A DNA stretch of 64,000 nt, taken from contig JALLLS010000021.1 of the NCBI GenBank assembly GCA_025094145.1, forward strand, positions 62,001 through 126,000. The letters run 5' to 3'. The notes beneath the pieces were generated by a model, which saw nothing but the letters and a program-made list of their open reading frames with translations, was not told the DNA's origin and did not search any database. A program made the translations under genes and the position numbers. The stretch's first letter is position 1. Each line of letters starts with the position of its first letter. Shown piece after piece: positions 11,780 through 23,604 of the stretch. This DNA comes from Spinellus fusiger. Lineage: Eukaryota > Mucoromycota > Mucoromycetes > Mucorales > Phycomycetaceae.

Positions 11780-13435
11780 TGTTTGGGATATATAAGGAAA
11801 TATCCTGAGAATGAAATCGCAATATTATTATGATTGGCTAATATGTTTTAAAAAGGTCTTTTCGCTGTCTAAATGGTCAATTTCAAACTCTACTTGCCTG
11901 TTTTAGCAGTGACGATTGACTTTGCAATCAAAAGGTATAGAATTAGCTGTAAAGAGAAGAAATAGAACAAGAATCACCCCAAAATTACAACTCAGTCACT
12001 GATATTCTTCTCTTAACATAATGTGTTATCCTTAAGCCCACAGTATTTGCAGTATAACACTGCTTGAAATATGTTTATTATAGGACTCACACTGAATTAA
12101 CTCTAGTGTTCATTGTCCATAAAATAGAACCAAACTCACTTACATTGAGCATTGTATAGCCATTCATTGACTCAATATTCATAATAACCTCAACTGTCTC
12201 ATTGTAACTAGTATTAACAATAGTACTTAATAATTACAAAGTATTGTTTCTAATACTGGACTTTAGGCTCAAGGCAAATAAAGTGTGAATTGTTTGACTT
12301 GTGAATTTTATGAGTGGAGGCTATGGTGTAGTAGATTAACAGAATAATAGATGAATTATTATTATTTTTGATAATCCATTCTTTTTGATATTTCACATAC
12401 TGCACATACAACTTAACACTCAAGTACTCGTCAAGATGGGCATAACTGAGCAAGGTGATGTGCCATTATTAACAAAGAGAAACAATAGAAGGAGGTGATA
12501 GACACTACCAAAGGCTATTCTAGTGATAAAAAGGTAAGCAGTGTCTTTATCTGGGCTATGGCTTATTCTAATGTACAAAACACTCATTGTATTGTTATTA
12601 GGCAAGTAAAGACTCCTTTCAAGTCAGTCTCAAATGGTCTTCTATACTGTCTAGGGTCTCTAGGGTATACTCCTGAGCATGGTTATCTATCTCCTAATAA
12701 CAAAGCACAAGGCTTTCAGGGTGTGGATTCTATTGCTATGAAGGAGTACGCCTAGAGCAGCAGTAGCTATAGTACATAATATAGTATTAGCTACAGTATT
12801 ACAATAAACAATTTTATTCATCAACACTATATTTTACTGATAATACAATTTGATATTGAGGTATACTACACAAGGAAATAATAAATTGGATACTCACAAA
12901 CCTTTTGATTTTAATCATTGTTCCATAAAAGGTGCGTCTTTTCTTTTACGTAAAAAGAAAGAAATATCATCGCTTAAAGGCCAGAATATCTGTGGGTGTG
13001 TAGCTATTATTCAAATGAAGATACTGCTGCTGTGGAAAAACCAGAATGTCAATAGCTTAATCCTATTTCTTAGAATGAAGCTTTTGATCTTTATTAATCA
13101 ACAGCAATTAGACAAACATCTAGCTATTAGTAACCAACCCACCAAAACATCAAAACATCAAAATATCAAAGAAGAATCCGGTGTAGTTATTGCTACACTA
13201 CATCCAAATACACGCAAGTCTTTTTTTTTTTTTGGAACCATACTACATCTCTACACTATCTTATTTCCTCAGATACACCAATACTTTTTGAAGATAGTGT
13301 AGCTATTGCTAGAATAGGCAGACAGAGTTTGAAGCAGTTCATTTAGACAGCGAAAATACTCTTTTTAAACACAATATCCAATCATAAAAATAGTATAATT
13401 TTATTGTCCGTGTATTTACTTTTATATCCCAATTT
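11780..13435 (+). mobile_element. non-autonomous element with about 130-bp terminal inverted repeats, copy 2
   Basis: The two ends are inverted copies of each other: left about 11780-11913, right about 13306-13435, imperfect but clearly alignable and sharing the core TTTTCGCTGTCTAAATG. Between them lies about 1.4 kb matching the dispersed repeat at 705-1905. No intact transposase is visible. A short frame with KMGITEQGDVPLLTKRNN runs in the plus direction but is closed by stops, so any coding capacity is decayed. This fits a non-autonomous or dead TIR DNA transposon. Target-site duplications could not be fixed by eye. Confidence 0.65.
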
Positions 13436-13937
13436 TTTTAGGTGTGTAATGAAGATGTGCTATTGCTTAATAAATAAATAAATATAAAATGCCTTTTTAT
13501 AAACCAGAATCCACTAGAATCTACTGGAGCTATCTGGTGTCTAGTGTTTGATATTTGATATTATATTATACTCATCATTTATCATCTTTATCATCTAGCA
13601 GTGCCTTCATAGTATTGGCAGGCTGTTAAATAATAAATAATAAATAATAAATAATAAATAATAAATAATAAATATATTCAAATAAACCATAGTAAAACCA
13701 CCTCTCCATGGTTCATCTGCTTGTGTTTTAATGTAAACACTGCCTAGTGCTGTTCTATCATCACTTACACTGCCCCTTTATCAGTGGGTAAAGACACATA
13801 AACTCATGGCCAACCAGTATTTCCATAATATTACTTGTTACTGTAGAAAGTATAGGATAGTATATGTCTCTTTATTAAACCATTAAGAGAAAGAAAAAGC
13901 AAGAAGATGTATATTTACACATGTCAAATTAGAATAA
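13436..13937. other. short intergenic stretch
   Basis: No gene seen. It contains a 7-bp A/T tandem repeat at about 13624-13676 (TAAATAA unit) and probably the 3' flank of the urease gene. Confidence 0.6.
13624..13676. repeat. 7-bp A/T tandem repeat
   Basis: About seven copies of a TAAATAA-like unit. Confidence 0.8.
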
Positions 13938-16702
13938 CTAGAAGAGGTATACAGTCTGAGTAAGCGGCAAGCTAGAGACAGGTTCACATATACAGGGTTC
14001 ACCATCTGCAGTCACTTTGTATGTTTCTGGATCAATTGTAATGACTGGCATGGCATCATTCAGTAGCATGTCCTTCTTTGAAACAGTTCTACAGTCCTTT
14101 ACTGCAATAGCCCGCTTTCTTAGCTTATAGTTTTGTACAGTGTTTGTATCCAGTGAGAGTTGGGAAACAAATACAAAGCAGCTGCTAGATAGACTAGAAG
14201 GATGGGCTCCCCACATTGGCCTTGATACAATGGGCTGTGTGGTGGGAATAGAACCATTGGCATCTCCTACAATACATCCATTGAATATCTCCTGCCATTG
14301 AATAAACAAAGACGCCTTACCCATTTGACCCCACACAATCACACCACTCTTTAGGATCAATTCCGGCTTGGTTCCAAAGAATTCTGGTGTAAACATCACC
14401 AAGTCTGCCACCTTACCCACTTCAATGGAGCCAACAGCATGACTGATGCCATGAGCACGGGCCACATTGATGGTGTATTTTGCAATGTATCGCTTGATTC
14501 TGAAATTATCTCCATCTTCCTCCATGTCTTGTGGTAGTTTTCCTCTCTGGTCTTTCATTTTACTGGCTGTCTTCCATGTCCGCAGAATCACTTCCCCTGC
14601 TCTTCCCATGGCCTGGCAATCTGAACTGATAATACTAATGGCTCCCATATCATGAAGTACGTCCTCGGCAGCAATGGTTTCTGCACGAATTCTACTTTCA
14701 GCAAATGCAACATCTTCAGGGATATTCTTGGAGAGATGGTGACACACCATCAGCATGTCAACATGCTCATCCAATGTATTGGTAGTAAAGGGTCGAGTAG
14801 GATTGGTGGAAGATGGCAATACATTGGGTTCACTGCACACTCGCATGACTAGAAAACAGTGATAATAAAGAGGATTTATCCTTGGAATTAGATACCCTAG
14901 AAGACACACCCTTTCAGTCACTTACTATCAGGAGCATGCCCACCACCGGCACCTTCACTATGGTAAGTATGAATGGTTCGACCTTTGAATGCTGCAATTG
15001 AAGTCTCCACAAATCCAGCCTCATTCAGGGTATCTGTATGGATAGTGGCTTGTACATCATACATATCACAGACATCGAGACAGTTATCAATGGCAGCAGG
15101 AGTAGTTCCCCAGTCTTCATGCAGTTTAAGGCCAAGACAACCTGCTTGAATATGCTCTACAAGTTCATGAGGAGTAGAGCAATTGCCTTTTCCAGTAAAT
15201 CCAAAGTTCATTGGAACATCATCTGTAGCTTTCATAATGAATTCAACATGATGTTTGCCAGGTGTACATGTTGTTGCATTTGTGCCGGTATTAGGCCCTG
15301 TTCCACCACCAATCATTGTAGTAACTCCACTTGAGAGTGCCTAATCCACTGGGTTATTAGATCCATGTCCATGACACTCTCCATGACACTCTCCATGACA
15401 CTCTCCATACATCTCTCTAGATCTCTTTTACCTCTGTGCATATCTGTGGACAAATGTAATGTACGTGAGCATCAATCGCACCTGCGTGAATATTTTGCCT
15501 TCACCCGCCAATGCCTCTGTCCCTGCGCCTACAATCATTCCAGGAGTCACTCCCTCCATAACATCCGGATTGCCTGCCTTTCCAATGCCTGCAATCATCC
15601 CATGCTTAATACCAATATCAGTCTTGTAAATCCCATGCACATCAATCACCAGCGCATTTGTAATCACAAGATCCAATACATCCGCATCCATCCGGGCTGT
15701 GCTCTGTCCCATGCCCTCTCTCAACACCTTTCCACCTCCAAATTTACACTCGTCTCCATACACTGTATAGTCCTTCTCTACACGTGCCCACAAACTAGTG
15801 TTTCCCAAACGAACCATGTCTCCTGTCGTAGGCCCAAAGTGATCTGCATAATATTCACGGTCCAATTCATAAGGAGGTGCGTGTGGCAAAAGGGGTGTGT
15901 TCGCATCATGCAGAAATCCCTTGACACTCATGGCCTCCATAATAGCAGGCAGGCGAGAGAAATCCACAGGACCCGAGGCAATATTGTTACCGCCTGTAAT
16001 TATCTTGTTACCACCAATTTCCACCAATGTCACTGTTTTGAAGTCTCCTGGCTCAAAGCGGACAGCCGATCCTGCTGGAATATCAAGACGCATGCCATAA
16101 GAAAGAGCTCGGTTGAAGTTCAAGGCAGCATTGGTCTCAATAAAGTGATAATGCGATCCTACTTGGATGGGTCGGTCGCCGTGGTTGGTCACTGTCAGGG
16201 AAAGTCGTCTTCTGTCGGGATTCAGAATGATTTTTCCAGGAAGCACCATCACAGCACCAGGCGCATCGTTCTTTTTTCGGCTGGGAGGGGGAGGGAAGAG
16301 GTCAGAGTCGGGAAGAGGTAAAAAGGAACCATACAGGGCCATGGTGAGATTGCCATTGTCTGTACAGATTGGATCATGCACAGTCACAAGATAGGTGCCA
16401 TCTGGAAAAGTGCCCTCTACCTGTACTTCATCCACAGTATCACATGTATCCGGCTGAACGTGGCAGCGTCCGAGCATCTGCTTTCCCATGTCCATCAGCT
16501 GTGCTACTGAATAGATGCCATCCCTCATGAATTCAAGCAATTGAGAGGCAATAAGGGCGGTGGCTTCAACATGATTTAACTTGATACCACGTGCCAATCT
16601 TTTCTGAGCAAGATAGCCAACTGAGAGATCAATACTGCATTGGTAGGCTTATGTACCTTGGTGGAGAAGAAGTTTGTCTATTTCACGCGGAACCAGACGC
16701 AT
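13938..16702 (-). pseudogene. URE1: urease with one apparent frame break
   Basis: Fungal single-chain urease (gamma, beta and alpha parts fused), hydrolysing urea to ammonia and carbamate. Exons: 16657-16702, 15432-16620, 14926-15340, 14321-14848, 13938-14266; introns of 36, 91, 77 and 54 bp. It starts MRLVPREIDKLLLHQ. Visible landmarks are the carbamylated-lysine region GLKLHEDWG, the ligand stretches TIHTDTLNE and [14 protein letters not shown], the flap histidine in MVCHHLSK, and the last ligand in KVADLVMF. Inside exon 2 near 15483-15490 the frame shifts: KIFT is followed in the minus-one frame by [14 protein letters not shown], the first nickel-binding His-x-His. One base appears missing; everything else looks intact. 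It is therefore either a recent null allele or a sequencing error. The 54-bp last intron has no stop and keeps frame if retained. Confidence 0.9.
15364..15405. repeat. three 12-bp repeats inside a urease intron
   Basis: The unit CATGACACTCTC occurs three times head to tail within the second intron of the urease gene. Confidence 0.8.
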
Positions 16703-17507
16703 CAAGAAAAAGGTGAATTGGAAAAGAGAAAAAAAAAAGATAAGAGAGGCAATGTTTATCAAATGGATTGTTTTACACTTGAATAGATAAGAGACAAGAG
16801 ACTGGTTGGTTTCTCCTTCATTTTTCATGTACTACTCAGATAGCGTTTGTGCTTTTTGAAGGACAGCCAGCATTCTACTCTTAAAACAGAAACCTATGAT
16901 TGCACAGGCGCTGATAGCTGTATGGCACTGCTACAGTATTTTTACTTAGTTTTCGGACCTTTTCAAAAAAAAAATAATAATTCGGACTTTCTCTCTTTTT
17001 TTCTTTTTTTTTTCTGGACGAAACTAGTATAATGAAAGGCAATGTAAGATCTAAGAGGTACGTAGGTCTCGAGAGAGATTGACTATCAACACAAAGACCG
17101 CATACAAAAGAGGGAATTGGAGGATGTTCTTAACGGAGTAGTCTTTCTGAATTAGCAGAAAGAGTGATAACGGAGACAAAAGAGTGTTCACCAACAATAG
17201 TGACAGAAGACCAAAAAGAGGGTATGTAACCTACAGTGTTACAGAGAAAGAGAGGAGATAGTGATAAAATAGAGAAAAGGTGAAAGAATAGGAAGCACTG
17301 TCTATTTCGATATTTAGAGCGACATGGCTCCACAATACAATTCAGAGGATACCAAGGAAACTCGATTGTTTATTGAAGAGGTCTATCCCAAGGTATATAT
17401 ACACACTATCGTCAGTGGAATGCGAGTCCTATGTATTCAGCTATTTCGATATATAATCAACGTCTCAGTAACTTCCTAGCCAACAGATAAGTCACTCCTG
17501 CCTATCA
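16703..17507. other. urease upstream region and orphan terminal repeat
   Basis: This holds the presumed urease promoter. At 16933-16990 it carries a stretch found inverted at about 33160-33215 (listed separately). At 17324 an ATG opens a short frame, MAPQYNSEDTKETRLFIEEV, with host-like codon use and a possible donor after it. I could not connect it to further exons and do not call a gene. Confidence 0.4.
16933..16990 (+). repeat. terminal-repeat-like sequence, plus-strand copy
   Basis: It begins TA/CAGTATTTTTACTTAGTT and continues through TTTTCGGACC and an A-run. The same sequence occurs in inverse orientation at 33160-33215, upstream of the unknown gene at 30646-32598. A CAGT start preceded by TA is what Tc1/mariner termini usually look like. 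Confidence 0.6.
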
Positions 17508-17935
17508 TCAAATTAGTTTTATCTTTCAAATAAAGGTTAGTCACAGCATTTCATATATAAGTGTAATACTGATAGCAATAAACGGTTGATTTTGTCGTAA
17601 AGACATTTTCTATCATTGGAACTATAACCCTTTTTGGAAATACCAACTCCTACTACTAAGCTGAGAAGGTATATGCTATCGAATACCAAGGGATAATAAT
17701 TCATAGTAGTCAATAGCATACCCCTGAAGCTAAAATACTAGTGGTAGAAAAGTATAAAAGACGTAGCAATACAAATTAATAAATATCAGAGTTTAACCAC
17801 AAGTTAACTAACAGGATTTTCTTTGGACTAACAAGCCATTGACGACAATTTGTTAAAAATTTAGATAGTTTAAGGCTAATAACTAGAAGTGGAAAAAGTT
17901 TCACAGATCGATCTAATGGATGGTCTGTGATTATT
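17508..17935 (-). pseudogene. 3'-end fragment of the 30.6-32.6 kb gene family
   Basis: Two blocks match the 3' end of the unknown gene at 30646-32598. Block 17858-17930 repeats its last codons (PSIRSICETFSTSS then a stop). Block 17510-17600 repeats its downstream flank (30537-30620). About 260 bp separate the blocks here but are absent from the other copy. The rest of the gene is missing, so this is a relic and shows that the family is dispersed. Confidence 0.7.
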
Positions 17936-20725
17936 CAGACAAGTAGAAAATAACAAGACTGAACAAAGATAATTTTTATTAAGTGGAGAGTGGTTCATTA
18001 TTTATACTTTTTGTGGGTGTTTATCCTTCAGTGGCATTCTACCTTTTAGTAGTTAATGATTAGTCCGTGGCCTAGCTTATTGGTAGATGATCTATCCTAT
18101 GGTAGATTACATAGGTAGAGCCTTATGGTTGGTTTATTGAATAAGCACACCATTATTGAAGCATCTATTATGTGTCTTTAATTTAATTGACTCTGATAGG
18201 TCTTATTTTATTCACTAAGGATTTATAGATGAAGGCAGCTCATTAAGTGTCTGATAGTATATTGAGCTTAGAAGGTTCATTTGTAGTTACGACCAATCAG
18301 TGAGATGATACAGAGATGTACTATGGTACTTGTGTGCACTCAAGCTTTCATAGAGTATTCTGAATGTCACAGCATACTACTCATGTTGACCAATTCATAG
18401 AGAATCTTTTGGATTGAAGCCGGAACACGACAGAGGACACTATCGGAATAAAGTATAAATAAAAAGGACATTTACATTTAAAAAGCACTGATTAATTGTA
18501 CTAGTCACTTAAGTTTTGATAAGCAGGAAAAATAAAGCATTTATATTCTTTAATTATAGAGAAATAGTTAGAGTATAAAATGATACTTCTACATTTAGGA
18601 TGACATTGGTATGAGTAGGTGTAGTTATCAATTTTTTCCTATCATTACTGTCCTCCACTCTACCAACTGAGCCAAAGCCGGATCTCTCAGTTGTTACCAT
18701 CAAGAGAATTATCAGTATCAAGTTAACCACAACAGTCCGGGGTAGGGTCTTGAGAATCATTTACGTCCCTGGATAATCATACACATGTTAATTCAATACC
18801 AACCAAGTGTGTATTGAGGATATACCTTTTAACAGTGTGACTCTGTCCACCTATCAACATTTCTCCATTTCTGAGCTGTGTACTGAATTGTTTATTAGCA
18901 CAAGCCAGTAAAAGAGACATGCAGATGGATATTATTGATAATAAATGCCTTACATTTGGATGTTGGAATTATACTTGTCATTCAAAATAGGAGAAGCAGA
19001 GATAAGAGAGACCAGGGCAAAGATGGTAATCACAATAGATTTCAACATAGTAGCAAGATAATGGCAGTTAAAGAATAGAATGAATAAATAAAAACAGGTC
19101 TTTAGACTACCTTTTTATACTAATTTCCTCATGTTCTAGAATGCTTGTGTCTATTAGCTATACTATTCTGTCTTTAAGATACCAATTTTTAAGCGTTTGT
19201 TTCTTCCGTTGAATAGTCGTTGTCTTGAAGACAGTTTTTTATTGGTATCTTTATTCTCTTTTAACAAATTACTATTTATATCAATCTGCTGAATGGCCTA
19301 GTTGACGTTCTTTGTACTAATTATCTTAGTATACACTTTTATACAATGATTGATTACCTTGGCTAATTAAAGACTGCAATAGTATTCAGTGTATTAACTA
19401 TTGCCTGTTTTTCTTCATTCTTATTATTATTAAGACATCACTTTAGTATCTGCATGAATATCCTAATAGAGTTATTAAGCAACACAAAGATTTATGAAGT
19501 TTTCCTCTCTCTTATTCATAAACTTTATTTAAAACATAGATATTCATAGTTGGATTTTTTATTCTTTTATCTTCTAAAGAGTTCTATTTTATTGACACCT
19601 TTATAGACTATAGTGATGTTTTAGAGTTCATCTCTTTTATTTTCTTAAAGCTATTATTCTAAATGATCTGCTCCAAGACCATACAATGGTTTTATGTAGT
19701 AATAGATTTATGTAGTAATAGATAATCGATTTGTCATGCTTATACCATGATAAACGGGGATATCAATAAGCATAATACAACATCTTAAGCATGTGAGCTC
19801 GATCATAACTAAGAATAGTCTCAGTTGTTGTGTGTCCAGCATTATAAAATTATGTATTGTGGCATACAACTGTATTACTTTATAAAATGAGCCAAGCCAA
19901 TAAATAGTTGAGTGACCTGATTGCCATCATGAGGTGGAAATACTATAGCATGATAGATACCAAGGATGAAACCACTAAATACTTGTTACTTAACACTAAG
20001 AATACATAGGTCATTATGCAAAACCAAAAACAAAGGGTGTATTTGATAACACGAAGTTTATATTTCTCAAAGAGATAAGCCATGATTTTCACATCTAGTT
20101 ATATCGTTTCTTTATATAAGACATCTGTTTATTAAGCGTCTTTACACAGTCATATATCGCACCAAGATGTCTGTCCAGGAAATACATATTGGACACAAGG
20201 TCATTTTTAGAAAAAGAAAGGAAAAAAGCAGAGCTAGCCTCAAGAGAAAAAAATATATAGAGAAAAAATAAACAACATTAATATACATTAGTCTATGATA
20301 TATCTTTGTTTTCAAAGACAAGATTAGTAAGAAAAGATCAATTAAATTCAGAGACAGTGAGAGAGAGAGAGAGAGAAAAGGAGAGGTGTGGAAGTGACTG
20401 GTCTAGTAAGCATATCAGATTGCCTATAGTACTGCCCCCAAAGACTTGACTGTTAATCAAAGGTCTATTGGGAAGAAGCTGGAACTGTGCATGTTGAGCC
20501 AATAGGGTAGCACAGTCATAAAGACAGGCCATACTCTTGAATAAGTGACCAACGAATGGTCAGGACTATTATTGAAAATGTAATAGAATAAGCCCCTGTA
20601 TTTCTAAGAAACAATTTGTATACACTATTTTCACATTATTGTCGAACTAATCGAAAAAAAAAATATTGTCGCATTAATAAATTAAAAGATGGCGTATAGG
20701 TTGGACGTGACAAATGTGACATCAA
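17936..20725. other. AT-rich stretch without a supported gene
   Basis: No gene I can defend. It contains a tRNA-like 5' fragment on the minus strand at 18641-18682 and an open frame on the minus strand at 20338-20532. That frame starts with ATG, is less AT-rich than its surroundings, reads LLPNRPLINSQVFGGSTIGN and matches no family I recognise. Confidence 0.45.
18641..18682 (-). pseudogene. tRNA-like fragment (5' half, tRNA-Tyr-like)
   Basis: Read on the minus strand, the sequence TCCGGCTTTGGCTCAGTTGG followed by TAGAGTGGAGGACAGTA matches the 5' half of a eukaryotic tRNA. It has an A box fitting TGGCNNAGYNGG, a D-loop and a GTA-type anticodon position after GGAGGAC. No B box (GGTTCGANTCC) or matching acceptor strand follows, so it is a truncated tRNA pseudogene or the head of a tRNA-derived element. 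Confidence 0.5.
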
Positions 20726-21726
20726 TGCTTTATTGTTAAAGAGGGCTTCTCTTGTAAGCAATCATCAAATCTATCGACAGAGTATTTACAAAGTCCTTTG
20801 AGATCACTGAGAAGAACTTAGTTAGATGCATCGGCGATTCTAGATGACAGAGTTTCTTCTTCCAAGAGTCTTTCTCTTTTCAACTTACTTTTGCAGACAG
20901 ACCAGAATTACACGATGGGATTCAACTCTGGTGATTAAGGAGAAAGATAGACACGCCTGTACCCACGGCCTTCAATGAAGCTTTTAGTGTCTTCATTCAT
21001 GTGGATAGGAGCGTTGTCCATAATCAAGTAATTATCCTTGAAAACATCTGGATAATTGTCCATGACATCCATTGTATCGCTCAAGAAATTAATATAGTGG
21101 CCAGTAACAGTGCCTTTGCTTTGTTTCTGGGAAGGCCCACTAGATCCAGCAGCTCTTCTCTTCTTTGAAGCAGGTAGCATTCGAGGCCGTCTTACTTTTA
21201 TGTTGACAATGCCCTGAGCAGATGTTGCTCCCAGGACTAAAGATGGCTGATCGTCCAATAAATCGACTAAAAATCTTTTGTGGCTATCGTCAAGTAGTGC
21301 TGGCCTACCAACTGGCCTTCCACTACCTTCCTTTCTGGCAATGAATGTTTTAGGATTCTGCTGATCGTTTGAGTGCCATCGCTGAGCAGTGCGTGGGTTG
21401 ATTTAAAGTTTCAGTGCAGCAGCTCTGACGCTCATGCCCCTTTCATAAATCAACACAAACAACTGCTCTTTCTCAGAATCTTTGTAGTGCCTATGGATAC
21501 CAGGAGCTCTGTTGTCCTCGTTCGTATTGACATCTCTGTCCACGGATTGTTGTACAGTTTTTCTTTCTGGCTTCTCAGGTGGTTTGAGGTCAAGGCACAT
21601 CCCGAAATTTGCAACTGTCTCAATGGGGTACGTCTCCTCGTCTACCCCCATCTCCACTACTTTAACGGCTATGCCTTCATCATTATAGAGATTTCCTTGG
21701 CCGTCTTTGTGCACAATGTTATTCAT
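20726..21726 (-). pseudogene. Tc1/mariner-type transposase, decayed copy 1
   Basis: Reading minus from 21726: an N-terminal part with a helix-turn-helix region (KDSEKEQLFVLIYERGMSVR), one stop after AALKL, then the same frame resumes with INPRTAQRWHSND and RPVGRPALLDDSHKRF. The catalytic part keeps YLIMDNAPIH, holding the second Asp of a DDE domain, then RVYLSP, another stop, and SPELNPI. The region carrying the first catalytic Asp appears deleted between IVNIKVRRPRM and VTGHYINFL. At least two stops plus a deletion make it dead. The DNAPIH and SPELNPI spacing is typical of Tc1/mariner families in Mucoromycota. Confidence 0.85.
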
Positions 21727-21946
21727 TTTTTAAGAAAATTAAAATGTAAGAAAGCCTCAGGTACTTAGAATACGCCAGTTTTAAATCTTTTACTATGCCA
21801 AATTTTAATTTATTAACTAGTAACCACTTGGCCCACAGCAGACCATGACTTCTAGCCCTCTGGGCTCATAACTAAAGCCAATGCTTATAAGAATTGTGTA
21901 TTTTACAGTGTTGATATCTATTTTTGGGATCTATATTTCGAAGTAG

Positions 21947-23465
21947 CTAGGAGACTCTATTTTCAGTTTTAGATGGTGAAGAGGAAGTCCGCTTGGGTTC
22001 ATACTGTTGATACTCTACTGGAAGATCCATGACATCTGATTCATCTGTGAGTACTTTATCACTACTGTAGAAACAAAAGCTTTCTTCAGAAGAAAATCTT
22101 TCCATAATCCAATCATTGATCTGAAGTACTATTGCTATTGATAACCCACAACAATAAATATAGAAGTATTTGTACTTCAAATAACTCACACTATTTATAA
22201 GATTAGATGGTCAATTCTCCATATATCTTTATAGTATCAGATCATTCAAGTAACCTAAAGATATAAAAAAAAAGTACTTGAGACACATTAAAATGATTCA
22301 GATACAATAACTTTACTTCAGATATAATAATTATGTTTTATTAACAAACTCTTTATTATCAAATATTTAATTCAATAATCTGTATTATCAGATATTTGAA
22401 TGAATTTGGTAGATATATGATATATGATATAGATTAAGAATAACAATAATACTTCTCTGTATAACATCAGTGTTTTTTGGTGTGATTATAGATTTTGTAG
22501 CTGCTTAGTCTCTTATGTATGATGGCAATGTGTCATTTTCAAGATGTAATATGCTATCATAGATTGCATCTGCTAAATTATTCATGTCATGGTGTGTTAG
22601 CATCATATCATCAGGAACTCTGTTCAATTCTGAGTTTCCTACTGTCTGAACACTTCTATTGCCAACATCAAGGAGGCGTTTTGAAAACTGCTGTAAGGTG
22701 TTTGCAAGTATACTGTTTTCTGGTGATATGGATTGCTCAACATGTATATTCACAGCTAACTTAAATATTTTTATGAAGCTCCAAGTGGAAGATCGGTTTA
22801 TACACTGATCAACACTATCCATCATACTTCCTTTGCGCACTACTGAAAGCACTTGGCAGATATCACCACCAAATAAAGTAACTTTGCCGCCAAAAGGTAC
22901 GAATCCTAATACAGGCTATTGAAATTTCATGATATCTCTGAAAGATATATCCATTGCATTCAAATACACTACAGCTTAGCATAGATACTTTATTCCAGAC
23001 CATTGATTTTGTAACTGTTTTTAAAAAACTGTTAACTGTTTGTTTCCCGTTTTTAGTGTATAAGATCTAAGGTAACAATATCTTGTATGCTGCTTAGTAT
23101 ATCTATTCTCAGTGTGTCATAGTTATGCTATATAAAATCCAAGTGACCTTGCTCAATGTTAGCATATACTATATACTGATAAAGAGGGCTTTCCAAATAA
23201 ATGCAAGTGACTGGAATCATTGCTGTACATTAATCTGAAACAGTAGTGTTTTATTGTGCTTGTCTTGGCATCTTGGTCATTGACTGAACATGTATTTATA
23301 TTCCAACTTAACTGTTCTGTAGGAAAAAGAAGTATGTAGCTCATAGGATTGCATAACTGATTCATCTCATGCATTCTATATAATAAATCACTATTTTCTT
23401 GGTCATACCACAATGTCTCTACTTTCTGTTTGGTATACAGCCACACCCAATTGAATTTAATACTT
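21947..23465 (-). pseudogene. Helitron remnant 1 (Rep-linked N domain plus Pif1 helicase pieces)
   Basis: Three pieces in order on the minus strand. First, 23160-23460 encodes NPMSYILLFPTEQLSWNI and LYRMHEMNQLCN, ending near HLHLFGKPSLS, as in the Helitron helicase-like N domain; broken-frame text to about 23060 continues with a LDFI-HN-DTLR pattern. Second, 22505-22890 encodes a Pif1-type helicase segment: FGGKVTLFGGDICQVLSVV, and NRVPDDMMLTHHDMNNLADA. Third, 21947-22189 encodes the end of the helicase: INDWIMERF, then FYSSDKVLTDESDVMDLPVE. The Rep catalytic region and the first helicase motifs are absent. An AT-rich gap separates pieces two and three. It matches 38880-39600 in inverse orientation. 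Confidence 0.8.
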
Positions 23466-23604
23466 TTGAAAATAAATTTCAGGACGAAATATCTAGGATA
23501 TGTTCAACATTACATAACACACTCCACATTTAATATATAAGCTTCAACCTTTCACACAACAAAGCTCAACATATTTAATTATAGAAAACAAAATAATAAT
23601 AATA

